A DNA stretch of 64,000 bases from RHKX01 sp963839535 (lineage in GTDB: Bacteria; Actinomycetota; Thermoleophilia; Solirubrobacterales; 70-9), in NCBI GenBank assembly GCA_963839535.1, contig CAWIVF010000009.1, positions 1 through 64,000 on the forward strand, in the 5' to 3' direction. The position numbers and the translations under genes are program-made. Shown here piece by piece: positions 27,469 to 36,737 of this stretch (positions within the stretch are counted from its first letter, which is position 1; the number at the start of each line of letters is the position of its first letter). The notes under the pieces were generated by a model. The model worked only from the letters and a program-made list of their open reading frames with translations, was not told where the DNA came from and ran no database searches.

Positions 27469-28273
27469 CTACTCAATCACCTGGAGGACGACGTCGGTCC
27501 GCAGCAGGCCGTCGGTGACCCTGGCGATGGCCACCAGGCGCCCCTCGCAGGTGAGCCGGAGGGGGCCGTCGCCCTCCGGCGCCCCGGCGGGCGGCTCGAT
27601 CCGGATCCCGTTGCGCACCAGCCGCCCGGCCTCGGCGTCGAGGGCGATCTCGGGCAGGAAGGCGACCAGCTCCTCCACCGGGCGGATCCGACTCGCCGGC
27701 GTCCTCGATCCGCAGGTCGCCGACCGCCGTCCGGCGCAGCGACTCGCAGTAGGCGTCGCCGAGCTCCTCGATCAGGGTGCGCACGTACGTGCCCGAGGAG
27801 CAGCGGATGTCGAAGGTCGCCGTGCCCTCGCCCCTTTCGACGAGATCGGCTCTCTCGATGCGAACTTCGCGGACGGGCCGCTCGACCTCCTCCCCGCGCT
27901 GCGCCTTCCGGTACAGCCGCTCGCCCTCGACCCGCACCGCCGAGGTCATCGGCACCCGCTGGGAGATCGTTCCGGTGGGGAGCTCGAGCCGCTCCGGGAT
28001 CACGCCGGTCTCGGTCAGCTCGCCGTCGCGGTCACCCGTGGTCGAGCGCCAGCCGAGCCGCGCAGTGGCGAGGTAGCTCTTCGGCAGGCCGAGGACGTAG
28101 CGCTGCAGCCGGGTCGCGGGGCCGAGCAGGATCACCAGCAGGCCCGTCGCGAACGGGTCGAGGGTCCCGGCGTGGCCCACCCTCACCCCGTGCTCGCGGC
28201 GGAAGCGCGCGACCACGTCGTGCGAGGTGATCCCCGCCGGCTTGTCGCAGAGGACGAAGCCGTACGGCGACAT
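27469..28273 (-). CDS. truB: tRNA pseudouridine(55) synthase (frameshifted)
   Basis: Makes the T-loop pseudouridine 55 in tRNAs. MSPYGFVLCDKPAGITSHDV begins the protein at ATG 28273. The catalytic Asp39 is in VGHAGTLDPFATGLL, with GTGDRDGE-like and SGTYVRTLIEELG motifs. The frame changes near 27693 (EDAGESDP/RPVEELVAFLPEI). The C-terminal PUA-like part continues to the TAG at 27469-27471. nrnA stops eight bases upstream and ribF starts 33 bases downstream, both co-directional. Confidence 0.93.
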
Positions 28274-28281
28274 GGGCTGCT

Positions 28282-29292
28282 CTATGCGAGGCCCGCGCGG
28301 GTCTCGTCGCGGAGGAACTCGACCAGCTGCTCGTAGGTCTGATCGGTCGAGAACCCGGCGGCCCGCTGATGCCCGCCGCCGCCCATCTTGCGGGCGATCC
28401 TGGAGACGTCGACCGAGCCGTCGGTCGAGCGCAGGCTCACCTTGCGGGCCTCGCGCTGGCTGTCGGGCTTGTCGCGGACGACCGCGGCGACGGAGGTGCC
28501 CTCGATTCCGCGGATGAAGTCGATGATCCCCTCGGTGAGCATCTCGTCGGCGCCGGTCACGGCGTAGTCCTCGGCCGAGATGTAGGTCATCGAGAGCGAG
28601 CCGTCGAGCAGGCGGTCGATCTTGCCGAGGGCGCGAGCGACCAGCCGCAGCTTCTCCTCCGGGACCCGCTCGTAGAGGCGCCGGAAGATCCCGTTGACGT
28701 CGACCCCGGCCTCGATCAGCTCGGCGGCGACCCGATGGGTGCGGGCGTCGGTGTTCTCGTACATGAACATGCCCGTGTCGGTGATCAGCCCGACGTAGAG
28801 CGCCTGGGCCATCGTGGGGGTCGTGACGGCCCCGAGCCGGCGGCTGATCTCGAAGACGATCTCGGCGGTGCAGGAGGCGTCGACGTCGACGAGGTTGATC
28901 TCGCCGAAGCGGGTGTTGTCGTGGTGGTGGTCGATGTTGAGGATGCGCGTGCCCTCGCGCAGCCACTCGACCGGCATCCGGTCGATGTTGCCGCAGTCGA
29001 GGAAGACGACCGTGCGGTCGGCGAGGTCCGCCGGCGGCTCGTGGAAGACCTCCTGGAGGGTGAGGAACCGGTACTCGACCGGGAGCGGGAACTCCTTCTC
29101 CGCCAGGAACATCACCGAGTCCTTGCCGAGCTGCACGAGGATCTCCTGCATCGCGAGCATCGAGCCGAGCGCGTCGCCGTCCGGGCCCTCATGGGTGGTC
29201 AGCAGGAAGCGCTCGCCGGCGGCGAGGGCCTCGGTCACGTCATCGAGTGCCTGGGCGGTGTCTGCGGCCGGGTCGGTCACGAGGTCGGTCAC
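28282..29292 (-). CDS. nrnA: DHH-family nanoRNase/pAp phosphatase
   Basis: A 336-aa NrnA-type enzyme that degrades 2-5 nt RNAs and can dephosphorylate pAp. Motifs run in order: LLTTHEGPDGDALGSMLAMQ (metal site I), VVFLDCGNIDR, the DHH signature NIDHHHDN, LYVGLITDTGMF, and the DHHA1 signature RKMGGGGHQRAAG. It lies between rbfA and truB as in many Gram-positives; the stop of rbfA overlaps its start. Together with PNPase and RNase J in the same operon it completes RNA decay to mononucleotides. Confidence 0.94.
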   Translation of the reverse strand: MTDLVTDPAADTAQALDDVTEALAAGERFLLTTHEGPDGDALGSMLAMQEILVQLGKDSVMFLAEKEFPLPVEYRFLTLQEVFHEPPADLADRTVVFLDCGNIDRMPVEWLREGTRILNIDHHHDNTRFGEINLVDVDASCTAEIVFEISRRLGAVTTPTMAQALYVGLITDTGMFMYENTDARTHRVAAELIEAGVDVNGIFRRLYERVPEEKLRLVARALGKIDRLLDGSLSMTYISAEDYAVTGADEMLTEGIIDFIRGIEGTSVAAVVRDKPDSQREARKVSLRSTDGSVDVSRIARKMGGGGHQRAAGFSTDQTYEQLVEFLRDETRAGLA

Positions 29293-29621
29293 GAGCGCAG
29301 CATCCGATTCAGGCGGTCGGCCCGCTCGATCGAGTCGTCGTAGACGAAGGTGAGTGTCGGTGTGCGCTTCATGCTCAGTTGGGAGGAGATCGCCCCCTGG
29401 ATCACTCCTCGCGCCGCCTTCAGGGCGGCCATCGTGTTCTCTTTCTCCTCCTCGGTTCCCAGCACGCTGACGTGCACGCGGGCGGTCCGCAGGTCGGAGC
29501 TCGTATCTACAGCGGTGACGGTCACGAATCCGATACGCGGGTCCTGGAGCTCTTCCCCGATCGTCGCTCCGACGACCTCACGCACCACCTCGTTCACGCG
29601 GCGCATCCGCGAGGCGGGCAT
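29289..29621 (-). CDS. rbfA: Ribosome-binding factor A
   Basis: RbfA (110 aa) is a 30S maturation and cold-adaptation factor with a KH-like fold. MPASRMRRVNEVVREVVGAT, LQDPRIGFVTVTAVDTSSDL, ARVHVSVLGTEEEKENTMAA and LTFVYDDSIERADRLNRML are canonical. I start it at ATG 29621; there is no strong ribosome-binding site, and an in-frame ATG five codons later is possible. Because infB is frameshifted, its wrong frame runs open through here, giving an apparent infB-rbfA fusion that I reject. The stop overlaps the nrnA start. Confidence 0.93.
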   Translation of the reverse strand: MPASRMRRVNEVVREVVGATIGEELQDPRIGFVTVTAVDTSSDLRTARVHVSVLGTEEEKENTMAALKAARGVIQGAISSQLSMKRTPTLTFVYDDSIERADRLNRMLRS

Positions 29622-29662
29622 GGTGGCGACTATAGAGAGGTGGGAGGCGCCGCCGGGCGCTC

Positions 29663-29974
29663 TCAGGCGCGCAGGTCCTCCAGGCTGCGCAGATCCCGGT
29701 GGAAGCTGCACGAGTCGCCCGCCCTCGCGACGACGATCTCCTCGAGACGGTCGGCCCGGCTCATCAGCCCGTCGGCCGACCCGCCGACGAGGGCGCAGAG
29801 CAAGGTCGAGCGCTGCCAGGTGTCCTGGCCGTCGATCTCGGCGACGGCCGCCCCGAGCCGCTCGCGCACGGCGTCCTTGACCGAGCGGACGACCTTGCGC
29901 TTCGACTTGAGGTTGTCGGAGTCCGCGACGTGCAGCCTGATCTCGACCAGGCAGACGAAGGCGGCGGGCTCCAC
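29663..29974 (-). CDS. DUF503 (YlxP-like) protein
   Basis: A 103-aa DUF503 protein of the YlxP family, regularly found between infB and rbfA. FVCLVEIRLHVADSDNLKSK and KRKVVRSVKDAVRERLGAAV match the family's conserved start, with LLCALVGGSADGLMSRADRL near the C-terminus. It begins six bases after the infB stop. The function is not established; position suggests a part in translation or ribosome assembly. Confidence 0.9.
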   Translation of the reverse strand: MEPAAFVCLVEIRLHVADSDNLKSKRKVVRSVKDAVRERLGAAVAEIDGQDTWQRSTLLCALVGGSADGLMSRADRLEEIVVARAGDSCSFHRDLRSLEDLRA

Positions 29975-29980
29975 CCCGCC

Positions 29981-32150
29981 CTACTCCAGCGTCTTCTCGA
30001 CCTGCGTGGTCTCGAAGGCCTCGACGATGTCGCCGACCTTGACGTCCTGGAAGGCCTCCAGCGTGATCCCGCACTCCTGGCCCTGCTCGACCTCGCGGAC
30101 GTCGTCCTTGAAGCGGCGCAGCGAGGAGATCCGGCCGGTCCAGATGACCGTGCCGTCGCGGACGAGGCGGGCCTCGGCGTCGCGCGAGAGCTTGCCCTCG
30201 GTGACCCGCGAGCCGGCGATCGTGCCGATCTTCGAGGCCTTGAAGAGCTCGAGCATCTCGGCCTCGCCGAGGGACTTCTCGACCTCGTCGGGATCGAGCA
30301 TCCCCTGCATCGCGTCGCGCAGCTCCTCGGTGATCTTGTAGATGACCGAGTAGGAGCGGATCTCGACGCCCTCGGCCTGGGCGGCGCGGCGGGCATCGGC
30401 CAGGGGCCGGACGTTGAAGCCGATGATGATCGCGTCGGAGGCCGCGGCGAGCATGACGTCGGACTCGTTGATGCCGCCCGCGGCAGCGTGGATGACGTCG
30501 ACGGAGACCTCGTCCTGGGGCAGCTTGGCGATCTCGTCCTGGAGCGCCTCGAGCGAGCCGGAGACGTCCGCCTTGAGCAGCAGGTTGATCTGCTTGAGGT
30601 CGCCCTGCTTGGCGCGTGAGAAGACGTCCTCGAGGGTGATCCGGCGGGCCTGGCGCCGGGCGAGGGCCTCGGTCTTGAGCCGGTTGGCGCGCTCGCCGGC
30701 GAGCTGGCGGGCCTTGCGGTCGTTCTCGACCACGTAGGCGCGCTCGCCGGCCTCGCAGACGCCGTCGAACCCGAGCACCTCGACCGGGTCGCCGGGGCCG
30801 GCGGTCTGGATCCGCTTGCCGGTGAAGTCGTGCATGGCCCGGACCCGGCCCCAGGTCGAGCCGGCGACGACCGCGTCGCCGACCTTGAGGGTGCCGCGCC
30901 CGACGAGCACCGTGACGACCGAGCCGCGGCCCGGGTCGAGGTGCGACTCGATCACGGTGCCGGAGGCGTCCGCGTTCGGGTTCGCCTTGAGGTCCTCGAG
31001 CTCGGTGACGAGCAGGATCATGTTCAGGAGGTTGTCGAGGCCCTCGTGGGTCTTCGCCGAGACGTCGCAGTAGACGGTCTCGCCGCCCCAGTCCTCGGGC
31101 TGGAGGCCCATGTTGGCGAGCTCGCCCTTGACCTTGTCGGGGCTCGCGTCGGGCTTGTCGATCTTGTTGACGGCGATCATCATCGGCACGCCTGCCGCCT
31201 TGGCGTGGTCGATCGCCTCGACCGTCTGCGGCATGACCCCGTCGTCGGCGGCGACGACGATCACGGCGACGTCGGTGACCTTGGCGCCACGGGCGCGCAT
31301 CGCGGTGAACGCCTGGTGGCCCGGGGTGTCGAGGAAGGTGATCGTGCGGTCCTCGGAGTGCACCTGGTAGGCGCCGATGTGCTGCGTGATGCCGCCGGCC
31401 TCGCCCGCGGTCACCTCGGTGGCGCGGATCGCGTCGAGCAGCGAGGTCTTGCCGTGGTCGACGTGGCCCATGATCGTCACGACCGGCGGGCGGACGACCA
31501 TCTCGGCGTCGCTGTCGTCGAACGTCGGCTCCTCCTCGACCTCCTCGCCCGCGTGGACGATCTCGACCTTCTGGTCGAACTCCTCGGCGAGGACCTCGAC
31601 GGTCTCGTCGGTGAGGGTCTGGGTGAGGGTGGCCATCTCGCCCGACTGCATGAGCTTCTTGATCACCTCGGCGGGGCCGACTCCGAAGGTCTCGGCGACC
31701 TCGCGGACGGTGGCGCCGGAGTTGACCTTCAGCGGCGCCGCCTCGTCGGTGCTGAGCGTCTTCAGCTCCGGTGACTCGTCGAAGGCGGGACGGCGGCGAC
31801 GGCCGCGGCGGCGCGGCGGGCGCTGGGGCGGGCCCTGCGACATGTGGTCGCGGCGGGCGGCCTGGGAGTCGATGACGACGCGGCGGCGCTTCGCCTGCGC
31901 GGCGCCGGCGGCGTTCGGCGCCACCGGCGGGGCGGCGGGCGCCGGCGTCGGTGCGGCCCGAGCGGGCGGCGGCGGTCGGCTTCTTCTTGGGCAGGGCCCC
32001 GGCGGCGGCCAGGGCCTTCAGGGCAGCGGACTGCTCGACCGACGAGGAGGCCGTCTTGACCTCCACTCCGGCCTTCTTCAGGGCGGAGATGACGCGCTCG
32101 CTCTCGAGGCCGAGCGCCTTTGCGATCTCGTGGACGCGCTGCTTCGCCAT
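29981..32150 (-). CDS. infB: Translation initiation factor IF-2 (frameshifted)
   Basis: GTPase that brings fMet-tRNA to the 30S subunit. ATG 32150 begins MAKQRVHEIAKALGLESERV, an IF2_N domain. A frame change near 31955 follows KKKPTAAAR. A second IF2_N-like domain is LKVNSGATVREVAETFGVGP. The G domain has GHVDHGKTSLLD (G1), DTPGHQAFTAMRARG (G3), NKIDKPDA (G4) and DVSAK-type G5. Domains II-IV run to EAFETTQVEKTLE. About 723 aa, with a short linker compared with mycobacterial IF-2. It lies between nusA and DUF503; no ylxR gene is found between nusA and infB. Confidence 0.96.
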
Positions 32151-32159
32151 CGCGCTCCT

Positions 32160-33951
32160 CTAGCCCTCGACCCCGGGCACGGGCTCGCGCTCGCCGGCGG
32201 GCTCGCCGCCGTCGCCGTCGGGCTCCGCCTCGGGCGGCGCCGTCATCGGCGTCATCCGCCTCGGGCGCCGCGTTCGGCGGGGTGTCGGGGGCGTCCTCGT
32301 CCTCGGTCGGTGCCTCGTCGGCGAGCGCATCGGCGGGCTCGGCGACCTCCGGAGCCTCCTCGGCGGGTGCCTCATCGGCCTCCGCGGGCTCCTCGACCGC
32401 GAGGTCGGCGCCGGCGGGCGTCGCCTCGGTGTCCTCGGCGGGCTCGTCGGCGGAGCTCTCGTCCTCGGCGGGTGCCTCGTTTTGCCTCGTCCTCGGCGGG
32501 CGCTTCAGCCTCGGCGTCGGCTCGGCGGCGCCTCGGCGTCAGCCGCGGGCGCGGCCTCCTCGGCCGCCCTCCTCCTCCGCCTCGGCGAAGGCGGCCTGGG
32601 CGCGCTCGACGATCGGCTTGAGCTCGTCCTCGGTCGCTGCGGGGTTCGCCAGCGTCTGGACCTCGTCGCTGCTCAGCGGCGCGAGGATCGTGACCTGGTG
32701 GGTCCCGAAGCGGGCCAGCGCCTGATGCTGGGGCAGGCCGCAGTAGCGGGAGCCGGCCAGCGAGGCGTTGGGGCAGCGGCGGCCGGCGGAGAGCACGGCG
32801 GCGCAGCGGCCGTCGGAGACGTCCTCCTCGCCCTCGAAGCCCTCGTCCTCGTCGGCCTGCTCGGCGAACTCGCTCTCGCCGACGATGTCGACGCGCCAGC
32901 CGGTCAGCTTCGCCGCGAGGCGCGCGTTCTGGCCCTCACGGCCGATCGCCAGCGAGAGCTGGTCGTCGGGCACGATCACGGTGGCCTGGCGGGCCTCGTC
33001 GTCGACGAGGACCTCACGCACGCGCGCCGGCGACAGCGCCTTGGCGACGAAGCGGGCGGGCTCCTCGTTGTAGGGAATGATGTCGATCTTCTCGCCACGC
33101 AGCTCGGAAACGACCATCCGCACGCGCGAACCGCGCGGGCCGACGCAGGCGCCGACCGGGTCGACCCCGTCGGCGTGGGAGACGACGGCGATCTTCGAGC
33201 GGAAGCCGGGCTCGCGGGCGACCCCGACGACCTCGACGAGCTCGTCGGCGATCTCCGGCACCTCGAGCGCGAACAGCTTCTTGATCAGCTCGGGGCTCTT
33301 GCGCGAGACGACGACGCTCGGGCCCTTGCCCTCGGCGGAGACGTCGGTGATGACGGCCTTGACCCGCATGCCGTGGTCGTAGCGCTCGCTGTAGATCTGC
33401 TCGGAGCGCGGCAGCAGCGCCTCGACGTTGTCGCGGAGCTGGACCAGCGTGTAGCGGTTGTCGGACTGCTGGATGATCCCGGTGATCAGCTCGCCGACGC
33501 GGTCCTGGAACTCCTCGTACATCATCATCCGCTCGGCCTCGCGGATCCGCTGCAGGACGACCTGCTTGGCGGTCTGGGCGGCGATCCGCCCGAAGTTGTC
33601 GGGGGTCACGTCGTGGGACTCGATCTGGTCCTCGTACGGAGCGAGGATCTCGGGGTCGAGCTCGGGGTCCTCGGGCTCGCGCAGCTCGCCGGTGGCCGGG
33701 TCGATCTCCGGCTCCTGGCTCTCGACGACCTCGGCGAGCAGCTTCTCCTCCAGCTCGGCCGGCAGGATCAGCTCGAAGACGCGGAAGTCGGCCGTCTCGC
33801 GATCGAGGTCCACGCGGGCGTACTTGGCAGCGCCCGGCTGCTTCTTGTAGGCGGACAGGAGGGCGTCCTCGAGCGCTGCCATCAGCGTCTCGGAATCGAG
33901 CCCCTTCTCCTGCTCCAGGACCTTGATCGCATCAACGATCTCGCGGCTCAC
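32160..33951 (-). CDS. nusA: Transcription factor NusA with Cys3His cluster and acidic tail (tail frameshifted)
   Basis: NusA binds RNA polymerase and controls pausing, termination and antitermination. Residues 1-350 are standard: N-terminal domain, S1 (HGMRVKAVITDVSAEGKGPS), KH1 (DPVGACVGPRGSRVRMVVSE) and KH2 (LSLAIGREGQNARLAAKLTG). An unusual extension follows: Cys383, Cys393, Cys404 and His409 (GRCAAVLSAG, RRCPNASLAG, SRYCGLPQH) form a likely zinc site. A short domain (TILAPLSSDEVQTLANPAAT) comes next, then a tail of about 140 residues rich in Glu, Ala, Asp and Pro. The tail crosses frames near 32558, 32523, 32482 and 32250 and ends EREPVPGVEG at 32160. Start ATG 33951 overlaps the rimP stop (ATGA). 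Confidence 0.92.
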
Positions 33952-34385
33952 GACGGCACCTCCGACAGCTCGGGAACAAGGTTCGAACGATGTACGCGAC
34001 CGAGCGGGATCTCGGTCCGGCCGGCCTCGTGCTCGACGGTGACCGACTCCGGTCCCGACGCGACCAGAAGGCCGGTGAAGTTGCGGCGCCCGCCGATGGG
34101 CTCCGTGGTGCGGATCCGGACGCGCTGGCCGGAGAACCGCTCGTAGTGCTCGGGCTTGGTCAGCGGCCGATCGAGCCCCGGCGAGGAGACCTCGAGCGCG
34201 TATTCCTCGCTGAGCAGCTCCTGCAGGCCGCGGGTGACCAGCTCGCAGTGGGCGAGCGTGACCCCGTCCGGATGGTCGATGTAGAGCCTGAGGACGTCAT
34301 GGCCGGGCTGCTCGAGCGCGATCAGCTCGACCCGCGGGTCAAGCGACTCGATGCGATTCTCGATCTGCTCCTGTAGTTGATCCAT
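33948..34385 (-). CDS. rimP: Ribosome maturation factor RimP
   Basis: RimP (145 aa) helps 30S assembly. MDQLQEQIENRIESLDPRVE, VLRLYIDHPDGVTLAHCELV, YALEVSSPGLDRPLTKPEHY and NFTGLLVASGPESVTVEH are typical. ATG 34385 is preceded by AAAAGGAACC; open sequence upstream of it crosses the leader hairpin and is not coding. First gene of the rimP-nusA-infB operon, with a promoter at 34485-34512 and a terminator-like hairpin in the leader. Confidence 0.95.
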   Translation of the reverse strand: MDQLQEQIENRIESLDPRVELIALEQPGHDVLRLYIDHPDGVTLAHCELVTRGLQELLSEEYALEVSSPGLDRPLTKPEHYERFSGQRVRIRTTEPIGGRRNFTGLLVASGPESVTVEHEAGRTEIPLGRVHRSNLVPELSEVPS

Positions 34386-34420
34386 GTGTCCCTGGTTCCT
34401 TTTCGCTCCGATCGAGGCCG

Positions 34421-34446
34421 AAAAAAAGGCGGGCCGACGGCCCACC
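34421..34446 (-). terminator. Intrinsic terminator in the rimP-nusA-infB leader (possible attenuator)
   Basis: On the minus strand GGTGGGCC (34446-34439), loop GTC, GGCCCGCC (34435-34428) forms an eight-pair stem with one G-U pair, followed directly by seven Ts (34427-34421). It lies about 30 bases downstream of the promoter's likely start and 36 bases before the rimP ATG. It would cut transcription short unless read through, a natural point for NusA-dependent autocontrol. Confidence 0.85.
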
Positions 34447-34484
34447 TCTCGCAACGGATCGACTGCGGATTAAGGTGAGATCCG

Positions 34485-34512
34485 AGTATAGCCACCGATC
34501 GTCGGCTGGCAA
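34485..34512 (-). promoter_or_regulatory. Promoter of the rimP-nusA-infB superoperon
   Basis: Minus strand: -35 TTGCCA (34512-34507), a 16-base spacer, then -10 TATACT (34490-34485). Both hexamers are close to the sigma-70/SigA consensus and stand out in this GC-rich sequence. The site falls in the short gap after dtd. Expected transcription start is near 34478, giving a leader of about 90 bases. Confidence 0.8.
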
Positions 34513-34520
34513 GAGGCGAT

Positions 34521-34937
34521 TTAGGCCTCGACGACCAGCGTGACGGGCCCGTCGTTGACCAGCTCGACGGCCATCTCGGCGCCGAAGCGGCCGCGCTGCG
34601 CCCCGAGCAGCTCGCAGACCCTCTCGTAGAGCGGTTCCGCCTCCTCGGGCGGCGCCGCGGCGACGAAGCTGGGCCGGTTTCCCCTGCTCACGTCGCCGAG
34701 GAGGGTGAACTGGCTGACGCAGAGCACCTCGCGCTCGCCGAGGGCCTCGTTCATGCGCCCGTCGGCGTCCTCGAAGATCCGCAGCGCCCCCAGCTTGCGG
34801 GCGATCCGCTCCGCCTCGGCCGGGCCGTCGCCGCGGGCGACCCCGAGCAGGACGAGCATCCCGGGGCCGATCGCGGCGATCCGCTCACCCCCGACCGAGA
34901 CCGAGGCGGACCGGACCCGCTGGACGACCGCCCGCAC
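34521..34937 (-). CDS. dtd: D-aminoacyl-tRNA deacylase
   Basis: Removes D-amino acids (and glycine mischarged on tRNA-Ala) from tRNA. A 138-aa protein with AVVQRVRSASVSVGGERIAA, the active-site motif VSQFTLLGDVSRGNRPSF, and the C-terminal NDGPVTLVVEA, equivalent to the family's NxGPVT cross-subunit motif. The start is GTG 34937, nine bases after the TPR gene. It ends just before the rimP promoter. Confidence 0.94.
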   Translation of the reverse strand: MRAVVQRVRSASVSVGGERIAAIGPGMLVLLGVARGDGPAEAERIARKLGALRIFEDADGRMNEALGEREVLCVSQFTLLGDVSRGNRPSFVAAAPPEEAEPLYERVCELLGAQRGRFGAEMAVELVNDGPVTLVVEA

Positions 34938-34945
34938 GCGGGGCG

Positions 34946-35317
34946 TCAGGCGCTGAGGCGCTGGCGATAGATGCGGTAGTCGCGGCGATCGGGCCGCAGG
35001 TTCGCGGCGAGCGCCAGATGACGGCGGGCCCGCTCGGCGCTGCCGCTCATCGCCAGGGACCGGCCCAGGCAGAAGTGCGCGAAGTCGTTCGTCGGGTAGC
35101 GCTCCACGACGGCCTCGAACTCAGTCGCGGCCTCGCCGAAGCGGCGGGAGCGGAAGAGGGCGCGGCCGAGCGCCTCGCGGACCGAGGACTTCTCCGGCTC
35201 ACGAGCCGCGACCTTGGCCAGCGGCACCGTCGCGGCGGCGAAGTCGCCGTTCTCGAGCAGCTCGAGTCCACGGGTGTAGAGCTCGTAGGTGGAGTCGTTC
35301 TGCGGGTTCTGGTCCAT
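34946..35317 (-). CDS. Small TPR-repeat protein
   Basis: A 123-aa soluble protein made almost wholly of tetratricopeptide repeats: YTRGLELLENGDFAAATVPL, VREALGRALFRSRRFGEAAT, AHFCLGRSLAMSGSAERARR. The C-terminus is basic (RPDRRDYRIYRQRLSA). TPR proteins are protein-protein adaptors; the partner is unknown. ATG 35317 is preferred; the frame upstream is open but crosses the coaBC terminator. It sits directly upstream of dtd and is probably co-transcribed with it. Confidence 0.8.
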   Translation of the reverse strand: MDQNPQNDSTYELYTRGLELLENGDFAAATVPLAKVAAREPEKSSVREALGRALFRSRRFGEAATEFEAVVERYPTNDFAHFCLGRSLAMSGSAERARRHLALAANLRPDRRDYRIYRQRLSA

Positions 35318-35433
35318 ATGGAAATTGTAGAAAAGCGCGCAAGGGGGCTGGCGACCCGGACGGCGGCCGAGAGGCCCTTCGGCTTCGGCTCGTGGGGGAA
35401 GAAGGGAGCCGCTTCCGCCATGACGGTGGTCTG

Positions 35434-35456
35434 AAAGCGATCGGAGCGATCGCTTT
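35434..35456 (-). terminator. Hairpin downstream of coaBC
   Basis: AAAGCGATC (35434-35442) and GATCGCTTT (35448-35456) form a perfect nine-base stem with a five-base loop. It lies 16 bases past the coaBC stop, so it probably ends the mihF-gmk-rpoZ-coaBC transcript. The T-rich tail on the minus strand is poor, but the stem itself ends in TTT. Confidence 0.6.
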
Positions 35457-35471
35457 TGGGCCAATCGCCGG

Positions 35472-36698
35472 CTAGCGGAGGGTGGCGATGCGGTCCAGGA
35501 TCGCGTCCGCGACCTTCTCCTTCGATGCCCTGGGGACCGGCTGGGCGTCGTCGGGGCCGACGATCGTCACCTCGTTGTCGGGGGAGTCGAAGCCGATGCT
35601 CGCGTCGGAGACGTCATTGACGACGATCGCGTCGAGGCCCTTGCGCTCGAGCTTGCCGCGGGCGCGCTCGACGAAGTCGCCGCCGTGCTCGGCGGCGAAG
35701 CCGATCAGGATCTGGCCGTCGCTGCGGCGGGCGGCGAGGCCGGCGAGGACGTCCTCAGTGGCCTCGAGCTGCAGCTCCAGGTCGTCGGAGCCCTCGCGGA
35801 CCAGCTTCTCGCCGGCGGCCTCGCGGGGCCGGAAGTCCGCCACCGCGGCCGTCATCACCAGCACGTCGGTGCCCTCGAATGCCCTCGACGTCGCCTCGGC
35901 CAGCTCAGCGGCGGTGCTGACGTCGACCCGCTCGAGCCGGGAGGAGGTCGGCAGGGACACGTTGGCGGCGACGAGGGTGACCTCGGCGCCGCGGCGGGCG
36001 GCTCCCTCGGCGATCGCGATGCCCATCCGGCCGCTGGAGCGGTTGCCGATGAACCTGACCGGGTCGATCGGCTCGCGGGTCCCGCCGGCGGTGACGAGCA
36101 CCCGGGTTCCCTGCAGGTCTCCCCCGCTCCCCAGCCGCGCCTCGACCGCGGCGAGGATCTCGGCCGGCTCGCGCATGCGGCCGCGGCCGCGCTCACCGCG
36201 GGAGGCCAGCGCCCCCTCGGCCGGCTCGAGGATCTCGACGCCGCGCTCGCGCAGCAGGGCGACGTTGGCCTGGGTCGCGTCCGCCTCCCACATCCGGTCG
36301 TTCATCGCCGGGGCGACGAGCCGCGGCGCCGGGCAGGCGAGGAAGGAGGTCGTCAGCAGCGAGTCGGAGATCCCGGCCGCCAGCTTGGCGATCGTGTTCG
36401 CGGACGCCGGGGCGACGACGAACGCATCGGCGTTGGCGGAGAGCTCGAGGTGGGAGATCGGGGCGTGCTCCGGCACCGGCTCGCCCGGATAGGCGCCACG
36501 CGCAGGGTCCTGGTCGAACTCGCTGACGAGAACCGGCGCGCCGACGATCCCCTCGAAGGTGGCGGCCCCGACGAAGCGCCCGGCGGTCGGGGTCATCAGG
36601 ACGCGCACGCCGTGACCGGCGAGCGTTGCGAGGCGGACGAGCTCGACCGACTTGTAGGCGGCGATGCCGCCGCTGACGCCGATCAGGATTCGAGCCAC
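35472..36698 (-). CDS. coaBC: Bifunctional phosphopantothenoylcysteine decarboxylase/synthetase
   Basis: Two consecutive steps of coenzyme A synthesis. The CoaC half is a flavin-dependent decarboxylase: ILIGVSGGIAAYKSVELVR, SHLELSANADAFVVAPASAN, and the substrate loop PAMNDRMWE. The CoaB half is the synthetase: VLVTAGGTREPIDPVRFIGN, NRSSGRMGIAIAEGAARRGA, MTAAVADFRP and the Lys-containing GKLERKGLDAIVVNDVSD. 408 aa, complete. Last gene of the mihF-gmk-rpoZ-coaBC run, the standard actinobacterial order. Confidence 0.96.
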   Translation of the reverse strand: MARILIGVSGGIAAYKSVELVRLATLAGHGVRVLMTPTAGRFVGAATFEGIVGAPVLVSEFDQDPARGAYPGEPVPEHAPISHLELSANADAFVVAPASANTIAKLAAGISDSLLTTSFLACPAPRLVAPAMNDRMWEADATQANVALLRERGVEILEPAEGALASRGERGRGRMREPAEILAAVEARLGSGGDLQGTRVLVTAGGTREPIDPVRFIGNRSSGRMGIAIAEGAARRGAEVTLVAANVSLPTSSRLERVDVSTAAELAEATSRAFEGTDVLVMTAAVADFRPREAAGEKLVREGSDDLELQLEATEDVLAGLAARRSDGQILIGFAAEHGGDFVERARGKLERKGLDAIVVNDVSDASIGFDSPDNEVTIVGPDDAQPVPRASKEKVADAILDRIATLR

Positions 36699-36737
36699 GG
36701 CTGCCTCCAGCGGCGCGGACGGCTTCGGAGAAGCGGG

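Noticed and set aside
29289..32150. An apparent 953-aa IF-2/RbfA fusion
   Set aside because: After the indel near 31955 the wrong frame stays open by chance through infB and DUF503 and then happens to be in frame with rbfA. The true IF-2 frame ends at 29981.
34386..34454. An N-terminal extension of RimP by 23 residues
   Set aside because: The extension crosses the leader terminator hairpin and its T tract. ATG 34385 has a good ribosome-binding site and matches the family start.
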